Part shown: positions 7,472 through 14,300 of the stretch, piece by piece | How positions within the stretch are numbered: the first letter of the stretch is position 1 | How the letters are laid out: each line of letters opens with the position of its first letter | NCBI GenBank assembly: GCA_031283515.1 | Contig: JAITBS010000367.1 | Span: 1-14,300 of the forward strand | Source: Planctomycetaceae bacterium | GTDB taxonomy: Bacteria; Planctomycetota; Planctomycetia; Pirellulales; Thermoguttaceae | Direction of reading: 5' to 3' | Length of the DNA stretch: 14,300 nt | The notes under the pieces: generated by a model | Seen by the model: only the letters and a program-made list of their open reading frames with translations | The model's database searches: none | Told to the model about the DNA's origin: nothing | Position numbers and translations under genes: made by a program

Positions 7472-8956
7472 CTACTGAATAGATATGTTTTTTTTACTTC
7501 GGAAACGTCGAATAATCATCCAGATTAAGAGTAATAGGAAAAAAATTGTAAATGAAATGGTTGTTTTGGTATTTTGTGTTTCATTGTTTACTGTTGGGTG
7601 TTTCAGCGATTTTTTTTCCTGATGCCAAGTCGGACTCCCGCCAATCAGAAGAGGGGCGTAATTCGGTTTGTAACCGCTTCCGCCTTCTAGTTTTTCCGAA
7701 CTCTCATAAACCCAGAGTTTGTAAGGAATCGCCGCAATCGTAATTCGTTCCGCATAGTCCGGTGACGACCCAACCGGCATTCCGTCTGGTAATGTTGTAA
7801 CACACGCAACCAAAGGATTGCCCAACGAATCATCCGTGTAAAAATAAATCTGGTAATATTTTTTGATCCCAAAAAGAATTTCAACCTCCTTATCCTCCAC
7901 CAATGTCGGTAAAACCTGTTTGGCAATTCCTTGAAGTAAAACCGGTTGACCGCGTGTTTTTTGGGGATTGTTGAACAATTCGATTACAGAATTTTTGTGT
8001 TGTCCTTCTTGTTCCAATATTCGGCGTGCTTCCTGGCGAATCCGGTTGGACGGAATCTGCGAAACTGCCTGAAGTAAACCGTAGAACGGCTCCCGATCCG
8101 CTACAGTAAATTTGAACGCCCGATGAATAATCTCGTTCCGCCCCAAAAACCGTAATGATGGAACAATATCAAATTGTTGTTTTTTCAGATCCGTAATGCG
8201 GAGCGGCGGAACCTGATCAAACGAACCAACATCAAAACCAAGATTACCAAGAAATGTATCGGGAAACCAAGAAAACCGCAGCGCAACAAAAAATGGAACA
8301 AAATCAGACTCCTGAAACAATAAATTCTTAACCACAGATTCATCGGATGTTGATTCGTGAGATGTTGGTTTGTTGGACGTTGGTTCGTTGGATGCCAATT
8401 TATCGGCAATGGATTCGTTCGACCTAAGACGTTTGATATAAATTCCTGTTACGGTTGAGCGTTCATTGATGGGTTCATTCTGTTTCCAAGCCGCCGGAAC
8501 AAACGCGGTTAGAATATCCGCAACGTGTTGTCCCTCAACACAAAACCGGCAACGGAATATCGATGGTATTCGGAATCGTTTTTGTTCTACCGGATTGAGC
8601 GGAATTTCCCGAACAAAAACAACTTGCCCCTTCAACTCAAATGCCTGACCGCGAAATTGAACCGGATCACCAACCAAAACCGAAAAATCCGGCAATCGTT
8701 TTGAAACACCTTGTTTCAGAAAACTTGCCGGAACAACACGAACAAGATGATAGAGTAATTCCAAAACATCTTCATATTGTTGTTCCAGCGGAACCGTTTC
8801 ATCACCCAACGCATCCCATGAATAATCGTCCATTCCGAGCAATGTTTTCGTAACTTCGGCATTGATTCTGTTACCGTTAGGTTGTTCCTCGCCCGACACC
8901 GCAAAAGAAAACACTCCCATGAGTGTAACAATCATCGGCAACACAAAAAATTTCAT
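7472..8956 (-). CDS. Exported, C-terminally membrane-anchored protein of unknown function with two similar domains
   Basis: I do not recognise the family. The frame opens at 9001, overlapping the hydrolase gene by 14 bases, but the ATG at 8954-8956 gives a clean signal peptide (MKFFVLPM, hydrophobic core, VSGEEQ) and a 494-residue product, so I prefer it. Neither start has a Shine-Dalgarno. Two segments look alike (numbering from 8956): about 95-180 (GDPVQFRGQAFELKGQV, then a strand-rich part) and about 330-420 (GQPVLLQGIAKQV, then YYQIYFYTDD and LVACVTTLP). Both have the G-x-P-V-x3-G-x-A pattern and beta-strand spacing that could be an OB-like fold. Between them lies a degenerate Ser/Glu/Thr pentapeptide run (about 179-208). 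One membrane helix (about 465-483, FFLLLLIWMII) followed by RRFRSKK places the C-terminus in the cytoplasm. It is probably the last gene of the kinase-hydrolase operon. Confidence 0.8.
   Translation of the reverse strand: MKFFVLPMIVTLMGVFSFAVSGEEQPNGNRINAEVTKTLLGMDDYSWDALGDETVPLEQQYEDVLELLYHLVRVVPASFLKQGVSKRLPDFSVLVGDPVQFRGQAFELKGQVVFVREIPLNPVEQKRFRIPSIFRCRFCVEGQHVADILTAFVPAAWKQNEPINERSTVTGIYIKRLRSNESIADKLASNEPTSNKPTSHESTSDESVVKNLLFQESDFVPFFVALRFSWFPDTFLGNLGFDVGSFDQVPPLRITDLKKQQFDIVPSLRFLGRNEIIHRAFKFTVADREPFYGLLQAVSQIPSNRIRQEARRILEQEGQHKNSVIELFNNPQKTRGQPVLLQGIAKQVLPTLVEDKEVEILFGIKKYYQIYFYTDDSLGNPLVACVTTLPDGMPVGSSPDYAERITIAAIPYKLWVYESSEKLEGGSGYKPNYAPLLIGGSPTWHQEKKSLKHPTVNNETQNTKTTISFTIFFLLLLIWMIIRRFRSKKNISIQ
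8334..8423. repeat. Degenerate 15-bp tandem repeat (six units) inside the 7472-8956 gene
   Basis: Six 15-base units keep the reading frame, for example GTTGATTCGTGAGAT, GTTGGTTTGTTGGAC and GTTGGTTCGTTGGAT at 8349-8393. They encode S-x-E/K-x-x pentapeptides (SNEPT, SNKPT, SHEST, SDESV), a flexible hydrophilic linker. Copy number could vary between strains without disturbing the frame. Confidence 0.8.
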
Positions 8957-8987
8957 CAAAAAGTTTTTTTTGAAATTAAAAATCGAA

Positions 8988-10016
8988 TCAAAAATGTTCA
9001 TTTTGCATTTTGTGAAATGAACCGGTTTTCAAGAATTGCAGACATGTTTCGAAAACTTCTTCCGTCATCAACATTTCACCGTGACCAACATCAAAACGAA
9101 TCCATTCTTCTGCACCTTCCAGTTGCGTTCCTTCAGTACTCACAATCCCGTCGTCGTCTCCGGGTATCAGAAGACTAAACCCAAAATTGTCTCCGCGTCC
9201 GCCGGAAATAATCGCAAACGGACAACAAGGAATTCCAAGCGTTTTTTGTAACTTGTCCCAATCCGTACCAAGTTCATCACCGGTCTTGCCCGTAACTAAA
9301 CGCCGTATAGGGTCTTTACCAATCAATTTCGTTGCAAGAATCGACCCGTGATTGGGAGGACCCAGCATGACAAAACGACCTATCCGTAAATCCGGTGTGA
9401 AATTTTTTCTCGCTTCCAAAGGATTTTCCGAAACACTCCAGTCCGGTTCCAATTGACCACTCAAATAACGACGCACCACAATACAACCAAGACTATGACC
9501 AATGAAGTCAATTCGTTTAATTGTCGGCGGTAAATTCTTGATAATCCGGTCAAGTAGAATCGCATGTTCCAAAACCGATTGCATCGTTGAAGGATAAGCA
9601 ACATTAAAAACATAATCGTACGCTTTCCGTTCTTTAAGCCAAACCGCCAGATGCCGGGTTGTCATGGTGTTGGAACCAAAACCGTGCATAATCACAACCG
9701 CGGTTCCCGCCATCGGTAATAAACCTTCCTCCACCTGAATCTCCTCAAGACGTTGACGACACTCCTCAAACGTACCAAACGCCCGTTGAACCGAATTGCC
9801 GTCAAGAAGACGAAACGAATTGGTCTTCACATTTTCCTGAATATGCCAATCGTGAAAGAATAAAACATCTCCCCAAAACCAAACTCCGCCACTTGTTTTG
9901 ATCGGAATTTTTTCGTCCAGTTTTCGGAATATTCCCGATTCCTGTCCGAACAATGTTGCTGAAACAAAAAAAGAAACAAAAAAAACGATAATCGGAAAAC
10001 GATAGAATGAATACAT
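8988..10016 (-). CDS. Exported alpha/beta-hydrolase, lipase/esterase type
   Basis: Predicted 342-residue secreted or periplasmic serine hydrolase. A TTG start at 10067 is possible, but the ATG at 10014-10016 gives a standard signal peptide (MYSFYRFP, hydrophobic core, cleavage near LFG-QES at residue 24). No Shine-Dalgarno is seen. The alpha/beta-hydrolase landmarks are VVIMHGFGS (107-115, oxyanion-hole HG), GHSLG with nucleophile Ser175, a probable catalytic Asp in DDDGIVS (Asp289), and His312 in DVGHGEM. The PPNHGS motif (220-225) after the nucleophile strand is common in triacylglycerol-lipase and PGAP1-like esterases. Residues 60-90 form a charged N-terminal extension. The substrate is unknown: lipid, ester or acyl-protein. 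The gene lies 54 bases after the kinase stop and 31 bases before the next start, which suggests one transcript. Confidence 0.87.
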   Translation of the reverse strand: MYSFYRFPIIVFFVSFFVSATLFGQESGIFRKLDEKIPIKTSGGVWFWGDVLFFHDWHIQENVKTNSFRLLDGNSVQRAFGTFEECRQRLEEIQVEEGLLPMAGTAVVIMHGFGSNTMTTRHLAVWLKERKAYDYVFNVAYPSTMQSVLEHAILLDRIIKNLPPTIKRIDFIGHSLGCIVVRRYLSGQLEPDWSVSENPLEARKNFTPDLRIGRFVMLGPPNHGSILATKLIGKDPIRRLVTGKTGDELGTDWDKLQKTLGIPCCPFAIISGGRGDNFGFSLLIPGDDDGIVSTEGTQLEGAEEWIRFDVGHGEMLMTEEVFETCLQFLKTGSFHKMQNEHF

Positions 10017-10070
10017 AAAAAATTCAATTAAATATTGGGAACTGTTGATGTCAGTAAAGCAAGGCAAAAC

Positions 10071-12680
10071 TCAAAAGGTTGGCGGATTGTCATTGTGAAG
10101 GTTATTTTTGGTTTTATGATCCCTTTCAAGAAATGTAAGAATCATGGTGATTAATTTTTCTCGATTGATTGGCTTTGCCAAATATTCGTCACAACCTGCC
10201 TCTAATGTTTTTTCGCGATCTCCGTATAATGCGTGTGCAGTAATTGCGATGATTGGACGGGTATAACCTTGAGAACGTAACAAAGCCGTTGCTTTGTAAC
10301 CATCCATAACCGGCATCTGCATATCCATCAACACAATATCAAAAGGCATACCAAGTGACGCCATTTCTTTAATTTTATCTATTCCGATCTGACCGTTTTC
10401 CGCCAACACAATTTCCGCACCGGCTTCGGTCAATTGGGACGAAATCACCAATTGATTTACCTTTCCATCTTCAACAACTAAAATACGATATCCTTTAAGA
10501 AGCGGTTGCGGAGGTTCAAACTCTGCCTGTTTTGATGGTAGAATCGAAAAACCAGGAAAATCGGTTTCCTTTTTGCCGGTCAAGACCTGAAACGCAAACG
10601 TAAAAATACTTCCCTGACCAAACGTACTGGAAACAGTAATATCGCCTCCCAATAGTTCGGCAATCCTTTTAGAAACAGAAAGACCAAGACCTGTTCCGCC
10701 ATAACGGCGTGTTAATGACGAATCACCTTGTGAAAACGGTTGGAAGATGTTTGCCAAATCTTTTTTCGCAATTCCGATTCCTGTATCACTTACCTCAAAA
10801 TAAAGAATATGTTTTAGAGGTTCCTGAGTAACCGGCAATTCAGTATCGCTCATAATTATTGTATCTTTCATAACCGGCGAAAGAATGGTACTTGCATTTT
10901 CAATTCCATACTCAACATGAACCGTTCCTTTTTCCGTAAATTTAATAGCATTTCCGATCAAATTGGTCAAAATTTGCCGAATCCGCATGGGATCACTGAG
11001 AATAAAATTCGGAACCTGTCCATTGTTGGAAACTGTTAAAACAACTGATTTATTTTCCATACGGCTCTTCAAGATCGTTACAATGTCTTCAATCAGTTGT
11101 GCCGGAGAAACCGGAACCATTTCTATTTTAATTTGCTGTTCGTTATCGGCTTTTGAAAATTCGAGAATATCGTTAATAATTGTGAGCAAATCGTTTCCAT
11201 TGTAAGAGATTTGCGCAAGTGATTTACGGCATTGTTCCCGTTCTTCGGGAAGACAACGTTGCATCAGTTTTCGTCCGATAATATCGACGAAACCCAATAC
11301 TGCATTCATTGGTGTTCGGATTTCGTGACTGATATTGGCTAAAAAATGACTCTTGGCTCGTGAAGCACTTTCCGCTGCTAATTTGGCTTCCGTCATCTCC
11401 AACATCGTAAATTGTAACATTTCCACCAATTGACGTTGTTTTTCACTGATGATCTGAATCCGCGTTACAAACGCAATACTGCCGAAAAAGAGAATTGTTG
11501 CAATAATAAAAAAACAATAAGGCCAAAACTTGGCACGTTGAATATGACTCCGCCAAATATCGGCATGAAAATCAATTCCAAAGATGCCTTCAAATTTTCC
11601 GTCCGGCGTCCAGATCGGTTCCGCAACAGAAATCCAATTTCCCCACATATCCGATTCTTCGGACATGTTAATCACACCTTTTTTATGTTCACAAACATAT
11701 TCTAAACTAGGCTGCCAATCAAACGGTTCACCAATACGTGCCGGAGATTCTTTCAAATCAATTAATTGATTATGATTTGCATCGGACGGCGGTGAAACAA
11801 TAAACACAAGCTGATCCGGATCAATTACCCGTAATGTATAAACATAAGCAATATGAATATTCGCGGCAACAGGAACATCACAAAGAGACATAAGATTAAG
11901 ATAAAGCGGATCATCTTCGGGAGTTCCGTTTTCTGCGCGAACACGAAACACAAGCTCCAAAGGTTCGGGAGAGATGAGAACACAATACGGTTTCGACCCG
12001 GAATAGACATCATGCCAATCACTTTCCGATTGAACGGATTTTTTGATTTTCCATTGAAGGCGATAGGTACTGGCACCTTCCACCGCATCCCAACAAACAA
12101 CAATTTGTCTGTTACTTCGGTCAAATGCATGATTATCACCCGTCAATGCCACAACTCCCCATTGATTTCGCCGAAACATCAACCAATTTCTGTCCATTAT
12201 CGGCAACATTTGGGAACTTATTTGGGCGTTCAAATTTTTTGGTGTTACCAATTTTTCCTGTAGTTTTTCTATTACAGAAAAATCGTATTTGTTTGTTGAC
12301 GCATCTTCCGGTTTGGTAAGTTGGTCCACAAGTGTTGGCGCAACCGGTTCTGACCATTCGGAAAATAGTTTTTCGTCGCCGATCTGAATTTTCCAATTTT
12401 CAAATCGTGTAATCACTCTGGCATACGATTGAGTTGTCTGGGCAAAATGATTTAACCAGAAAAAACGTTGTGTTTGAATCGTGAACACAAGGCAAATAAC
12501 TTCTAAAGACACAATCACAATAAACAATCCCCAAATAAGCAAACGAAAAGATAAATGACGTTTCTGTGATTTAAGCCAGAACGAAAACCCGACCATAATC
12601 GCAAACACCCCCAGAACAATGAGAACAAGGTCAAGGAAAACAGAAAAATCATATCCGACAATAGTATATTCTTCGATCAT
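10071..12680 (-). CDS. Hybrid sensor histidine kinase with C-terminal receiver domain
   Basis: 869-residue membrane sensor kinase. Two N-terminal helices (about 12-36 and 46-70) and a third (about 386-407) place residues 70-385 outside the cytoplasm. That part contains a segment resembling a fibronectin-III fold (about 190-252: VVCWDAVEGASTYRLQW, ending in LVFRVRAENG) and then a Cache-like region (about 270-383; WISVAEPIWTPDG, FEGIFGIDF). The cytoplasmic part is complete: HisKA with His452 (ANISHEIRTPMNAVLGF), HATPase with N box Asn577, G1 DTGIGIA (632-638), F box region FQPFSQGD and G2 GGTGLGLS (661-668), then a receiver with Asp737-Asp738-type acidic pocket, phospho-acceptor Asp786 (LMDMQMP), Thr814 and Lys836 (AKPIN). 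There is no Hpt domain and no DNA-binding output, so signalling needs an unlinked partner. It is the first gene of a three-gene, same-strand set with the exported hydrolase and anchored protein. Confidence 0.95.
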   Translation of the reverse strand: MIEEYTIVGYDFSVFLDLVLIVLGVFAIMVGFSFWLKSQKRHLSFRLLIWGLFIVIVSLEVICLVFTIQTQRFFWLNHFAQTTQSYARVITRFENWKIQIGDEKLFSEWSEPVAPTLVDQLTKPEDASTNKYDFSVIEKLQEKLVTPKNLNAQISSQMLPIMDRNWLMFRRNQWGVVALTGDNHAFDRSNRQIVVCWDAVEGASTYRLQWKIKKSVQSESDWHDVYSGSKPYCVLISPEPLELVFRVRAENGTPEDDPLYLNLMSLCDVPVAANIHIAYVYTLRVIDPDQLVFIVSPPSDANHNQLIDLKESPARIGEPFDWQPSLEYVCEHKKGVINMSEESDMWGNWISVAEPIWTPDGKFEGIFGIDFHADIWRSHIQRAKFWPYCFFIIATILFFGSIAFVTRIQIISEKQRQLVEMLQFTMLEMTEAKLAAESASRAKSHFLANISHEIRTPMNAVLGFVDIIGRKLMQRCLPEEREQCRKSLAQISYNGNDLLTIINDILEFSKADNEQQIKIEMVPVSPAQLIEDIVTILKSRMENKSVVLTVSNNGQVPNFILSDPMRIRQILTNLIGNAIKFTEKGTVHVEYGIENASTILSPVMKDTIIMSDTELPVTQEPLKHILYFEVSDTGIGIAKKDLANIFQPFSQGDSSLTRRYGGTGLGLSVSKRIAELLGGDITVSSTFGQGSIFTFAFQVLTGKKETDFPGFSILPSKQAEFEPPQPLLKGYRILVVEDGKVNQLVISSQLTEAGAEIVLAENGQIGIDKIKEMASLGMPFDIVLMDMQMPVMDGYKATALLRSQGYTRPIIAITAHALYGDREKTLEAGCDEYLAKPINREKLITMILTFLERDHKTKNNLHNDNPPTF

Positions 12681-12979
12681 GAGGATTTGATTTATGGAAA
12701 TTTATTATTTTTTCTGGTGTTTCCAATACTTATTATTGCAACATCAAAACAAGACAATTATGGACGGTAATAAGGGAAATATTAAAAGAATATCCAATTG
12801 AAAATAATTGAAAACTCCTAAAAATCTTGTATTTTAAAAAACGAGTTCTAATGTTCTATACATTACACGGTAAAAAATGACCGCCGATTTGTCAAGTGAT
12901 CACCAAAGTTAAAAGTTATTTGCCCAGCTCATAGCCGCAAAGCGTCATTTTTTTATTATTTTTGTTTATTTTTTTTGAG
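12681..12979. other. AT-rich intergenic region upstream of the kinase
   Basis: No gene was recognised. AAAAAATGAC (12872-12881) is complementary to GTCATTTTTT (12944-12953), with GTGATCAC, a perfect 8-bp palindrome, between them (12896-12903). A minus-strand TTGACA (12890-12895) followed 17 bases on by a weak TACCGT -10 could drive the kinase, but the leader would be about 180 bases, so I rate this low. Confidence 0.5.
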
Positions 12980-13122
12980 TTAGGCAATTTCCGCAAGAAG
13001 TTTTTCACGCTCTTCATGTTCTTTTTCAAGTTTCAGAGCGAGTTTTTCACGTTCTTTTTCATGTTTTTTAGTTCTTTTTCACGCTTTTCGAGTTCCTGAA
13101 CGAGTTTTTCGCGTTCTTTTGG
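12980..13122 (-). pseudogene. Start-less, frame-shifted coiled-coil fragment
   Basis: Directly after the BI-1 stop codon, a minus-strand frame opens behind a TGA (13123-13125) without any start codon and reads KEREKLVQELEKREKEL. At 13063-13069 the frame shifts by one, and the other frame continues HEKEREKLALKLEKE, HEEREKLLAEIA and ends at TAA (12980-12982). The heptad-like E-K-E-R-E-K-L pattern across both frames shows a former continuous coiled coil, about 46 residues. One A lost from an A7 run would explain the shift. The break falls in an in-frame A-AAA-AAC heptamer, also a known type of -1 slip site. I read it as the tail of a decayed gene; the parent family is not recognised. Confidence 0.6.
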
Positions 13123-13126
13123 TCAA

Positions 13127-13870
13127 TTATTCTCTATTGGAAAGAAACAACTGCAAAACATACCAGAAGAGGATAAACAATGAAGCAAGTAAGGCGAGTG
13201 ATGCGGCGGCGTGTTGACCGATTCGGTAATGGTGCAACACATTTGAGGTATCGTACAAAATGTAACCGCAAGCCAGAGCAATCATGGCGTAAATGAAAAT
13301 GGGACCTAAACTAAATCCGAACAGGATTGAAATGACAACAAATCCTAAGGCTGCCATTCCGCCGAAAATAAGGAAAGTACGAAGAAAAGAAAAATCTTTC
13401 CGAGTAATAAAAACGGCAAGCGTCATCAATGAGAAAAGCCCGCCGGCAGCAACACCAGCCGAAACAATAATTTGTGTACCTCCGCCTACGATTAACGCAA
13501 TTGTCAACAAAGGAAACAAGACAATTGAAGCAACAAACGCATAAAGAGCCAGTCCGGCGATTTGCATAATGGGATTAGCGGTATTTCGTGCCCACATATC
13601 CGCAACCCACTGAACTCCCATAAACAAACCCAAAACAATAAGCCAAGTAATTCCGTTGGTCATTGTTCCGGCAATACGGGTTGCTTGTTCCAAACCGAGC
13701 AGATTGAAATAAATGATTTCCAATCCGATCATTGAGATAACCGCTCCGACAAGATAAAGATAGGTTTTGGTAATAAATCCCGCACGTTCATCTGCTGCAG
13801 CAGCGGCAGCAAACAAATCAGTCGGGGCATAAAAATCGTTATTAAAAGTATTAGGATTGTTTGTACTCAT
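13127..13870 (-). CDS. Bax inhibitor-1 (BI-1/YccA/YetJ) family membrane protein
   Basis: 247-residue polytopic membrane protein with about seven helices after a hydrophilic N-terminus (1-34) that includes an Ala run (21-26). The BI-1 (TMBIM) family includes B. subtilis YetJ, a pH-dependent calcium leak channel, and E. coli YccA, a modulator of the protease FtsH; the role here cannot be chosen from sequence. Family-like features are the start of helix 1 (RAGFITKTYLYLVGAV, 29-44), GLALYAFVASIVLFPLL (106-122) and YILYDTSNVLHHY (203-215), where Asp207 matches the first channel-gating Asp of YetJ. The second gating Asp appears to be lost: the last helix reads LLASLFILFWYVLQLF. A clear AAGGAG site (13877-13882) lies 6 bases from the ATG. 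A coiled-coil remnant begins just after the stop. Confidence 0.9.
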   Translation of the reverse strand: MSTNNPNTFNNDFYAPTDLFAAAAAADERAGFITKTYLYLVGAVISMIGLEIIYFNLLGLEQATRIAGTMTNGITWLIVLGLFMGVQWVADMWARNTANPIMQIAGLALYAFVASIVLFPLLTIALIVGGGTQIIVSAGVAAGGLFSLMTLAVFITRKDFSFLRTFLIFGGMAALGFVVISILFGFSLGPIFIYAMIALACGYILYDTSNVLHHYRIGQHAAASLALLASLFILFWYVLQLFLSNRE

Positions 13871-13959
13871 TGTTTTCTCCTTTCAGAAAAAATTTAGGGG
13901 ATTACGGAATTTTATTTCAAAAGAGCATTCCAAAAACGAACCGAATATTTTAGTCAGTT

Positions 13960-13989
13960 ATTTTACCAATAATTGATTTTGATTGTCAA
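13960..13989 (-). promoter_or_regulatory. Sigma-70-type promoter of the BI-1 family gene
   Basis: On the minus strand a consensus TTGACA (13984-13989) is followed after 18 bases by TAAAAT (13960-13965). Transcription would start near 13953, leaving a leader of about 83 bases before the start codon. The consensus -35 and the matching position upstream of a gene with a good ribosome site support it. Confidence 0.55.
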
Positions 13990-14090
13990 GAGGTCATGAT
14001 GATTTATTTCTCAGTCAGCTGAACTAATTTTTGCGGATTGATTTCTAAAGAATTTCCGTTAAAAGCAGGTAAACATCAAATAGGCAAAAC

Positions 14091-14113
14091 CTTTCGGCGA
14101 AACATCGCCTACC
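14091..14113. repeat. Second copy of the dispersed CGGCGAAAC repeat
   Basis: CGGCGAAACATCGCCTACC follows CTTT here and matches 7415-7436 over 22 bases with one difference (A for G). The palindromic half GATGTTTCG seen in the 7411 copy is absent on the left side, so this copy is truncated or diverged. Confidence 0.65.
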
Positions 14114-14300
14114 GATGGAATAGATCAATGCCGCTGTCGATGAGTTTTTTTATTTCTGCGAGTACAAATACACAAAATACAAATTTTAGGAAAACAAAAA
14201 ATATGTAAAATACAACGTTTAAGTAAATTTTTATTTTGCCTAAATTCTCATTCTTTGAAGCTGACTACATTGTCGGTGTGGTACAAAATTTGATCGACAG

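Larger units (their letters stand above)
13871..14300. other. Right-end intergenic region
   Basis: Apart from the BI-1 promoter, the region holds a dispersed palindromic repeat copy (14091-14113) and no convincing gene. A minus-strand frame running off the right edge could be the C-terminal end of a gene: from 14298 to a TGA at 14248-14250 it reads VDQILYHTDNVVSFKE. It is too short to judge. Another minus-strand stretch ending at 14109 (EIKKLIDSGIDLFHR) has no start codon. Confidence 0.45.

Noticed and set aside
12155..12185. TTTCGCCGAAACATC inside the kinase gene, similar to the dispersed repeat
   Set aside because: It encodes part of the kinase (FRRNQW) and lacks the GCCTACC flank; chance similarity in coding sequence is likely.
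11853..12263. Plus-strand open frame of 136 codons opposite the kinase
   Set aside because: It lies antisense to a well-supported kinase gene, has no recognisable domain and no ribosome site; it is a shadow of the coding strand.
12872..12953. AAAAAATGAC / GTCATTTTTT as a terminator
   Set aside because: The arms are 62 bases apart, there is no plus-strand gene upstream, and most of the pairing is A/T homopolymer.
14134..14300. CTGTCGAT (14134-14141) and ATCGACAG (14293-14300) inverted pair
   Set aside because: Only 8 bases, 150 bases apart, with one arm cut by the window edge; cannot be told from chance.
1..14300. CRISPR array, tRNA, rRNA, prophage or defence genes
   Set aside because: No regularly spaced identical repeats, no cloverleaf or rRNA-like segments, and no transposase, integrase or defence-family protein was seen on either strand.

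Overview
The window looks like chromosomal DNA from a low-GC planctomycete (phylum Planctomycetota). The best evidence is the pair at its left end: a small Cys-lipoprotein with a carboxypeptidase-regulatory/transthyretin-like domain, followed by a DUF1559 protein with a type II pseudopilin N-terminus and a C-terminal H-x9-DG box. This pairing is highly paralogous and typical of Planctomycetota. The AT-rich composition (about 40% GC by eye), loose intergenic spacing and mixed use of Shine-Dalgarno sites fit a host-associated or anaerobic lineage, but the lineage below phylum is inference.

Layout: (1) 131-1726, plus strand: lipoprotein and DUF1559 pseudopilin, probably an operon, bracketed by short inverted repeats. 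(2) 1727-2069: intergenic DNA with a long imperfect hairpin whose outer arms carry iterated 7-bp units. (3) 2070-4408, minus strand: a calcineurin-like phosphoesterase (TTG start) followed by rpoN (sigma-54), probably co-transcribed. (4) 4788-7190, minus: a secreted alpha-galactosidase-like clan GH-D glycosidase. (5) 7472-12680, minus: a hybrid sensor histidine kinase, an exported alpha/beta-hydrolase (lipase/esterase type) and a membrane-anchored protein of unknown function with two similar domains; the three are tightly packed and probably form one operon. (6) 12980-13870, minus: a Bax-inhibitor-1 family membrane protein with a clear promoter and RBS, followed by a start-less, frame-shifted coiled-coil remnant. 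(7) 13871-14300: gene-poor DNA with another copy of a dispersed palindromic repeat.

How the genes may work together: most products act at or outside the cytoplasmic membrane (pseudopilin, lipoprotein, glycosidase, lipase-like hydrolase, anchored protein, sensor kinase, BI-1 channel-like protein). The kinase-hydrolase-anchored protein set is the only cluster that suggests a functional unit not obviously described. No defence system, CRISPR array, prophage, intact transposase, rRNA or tRNA was recognised. The more unusual material is the set of non-coding repeats and the frameshifted coiled-coil fragment.
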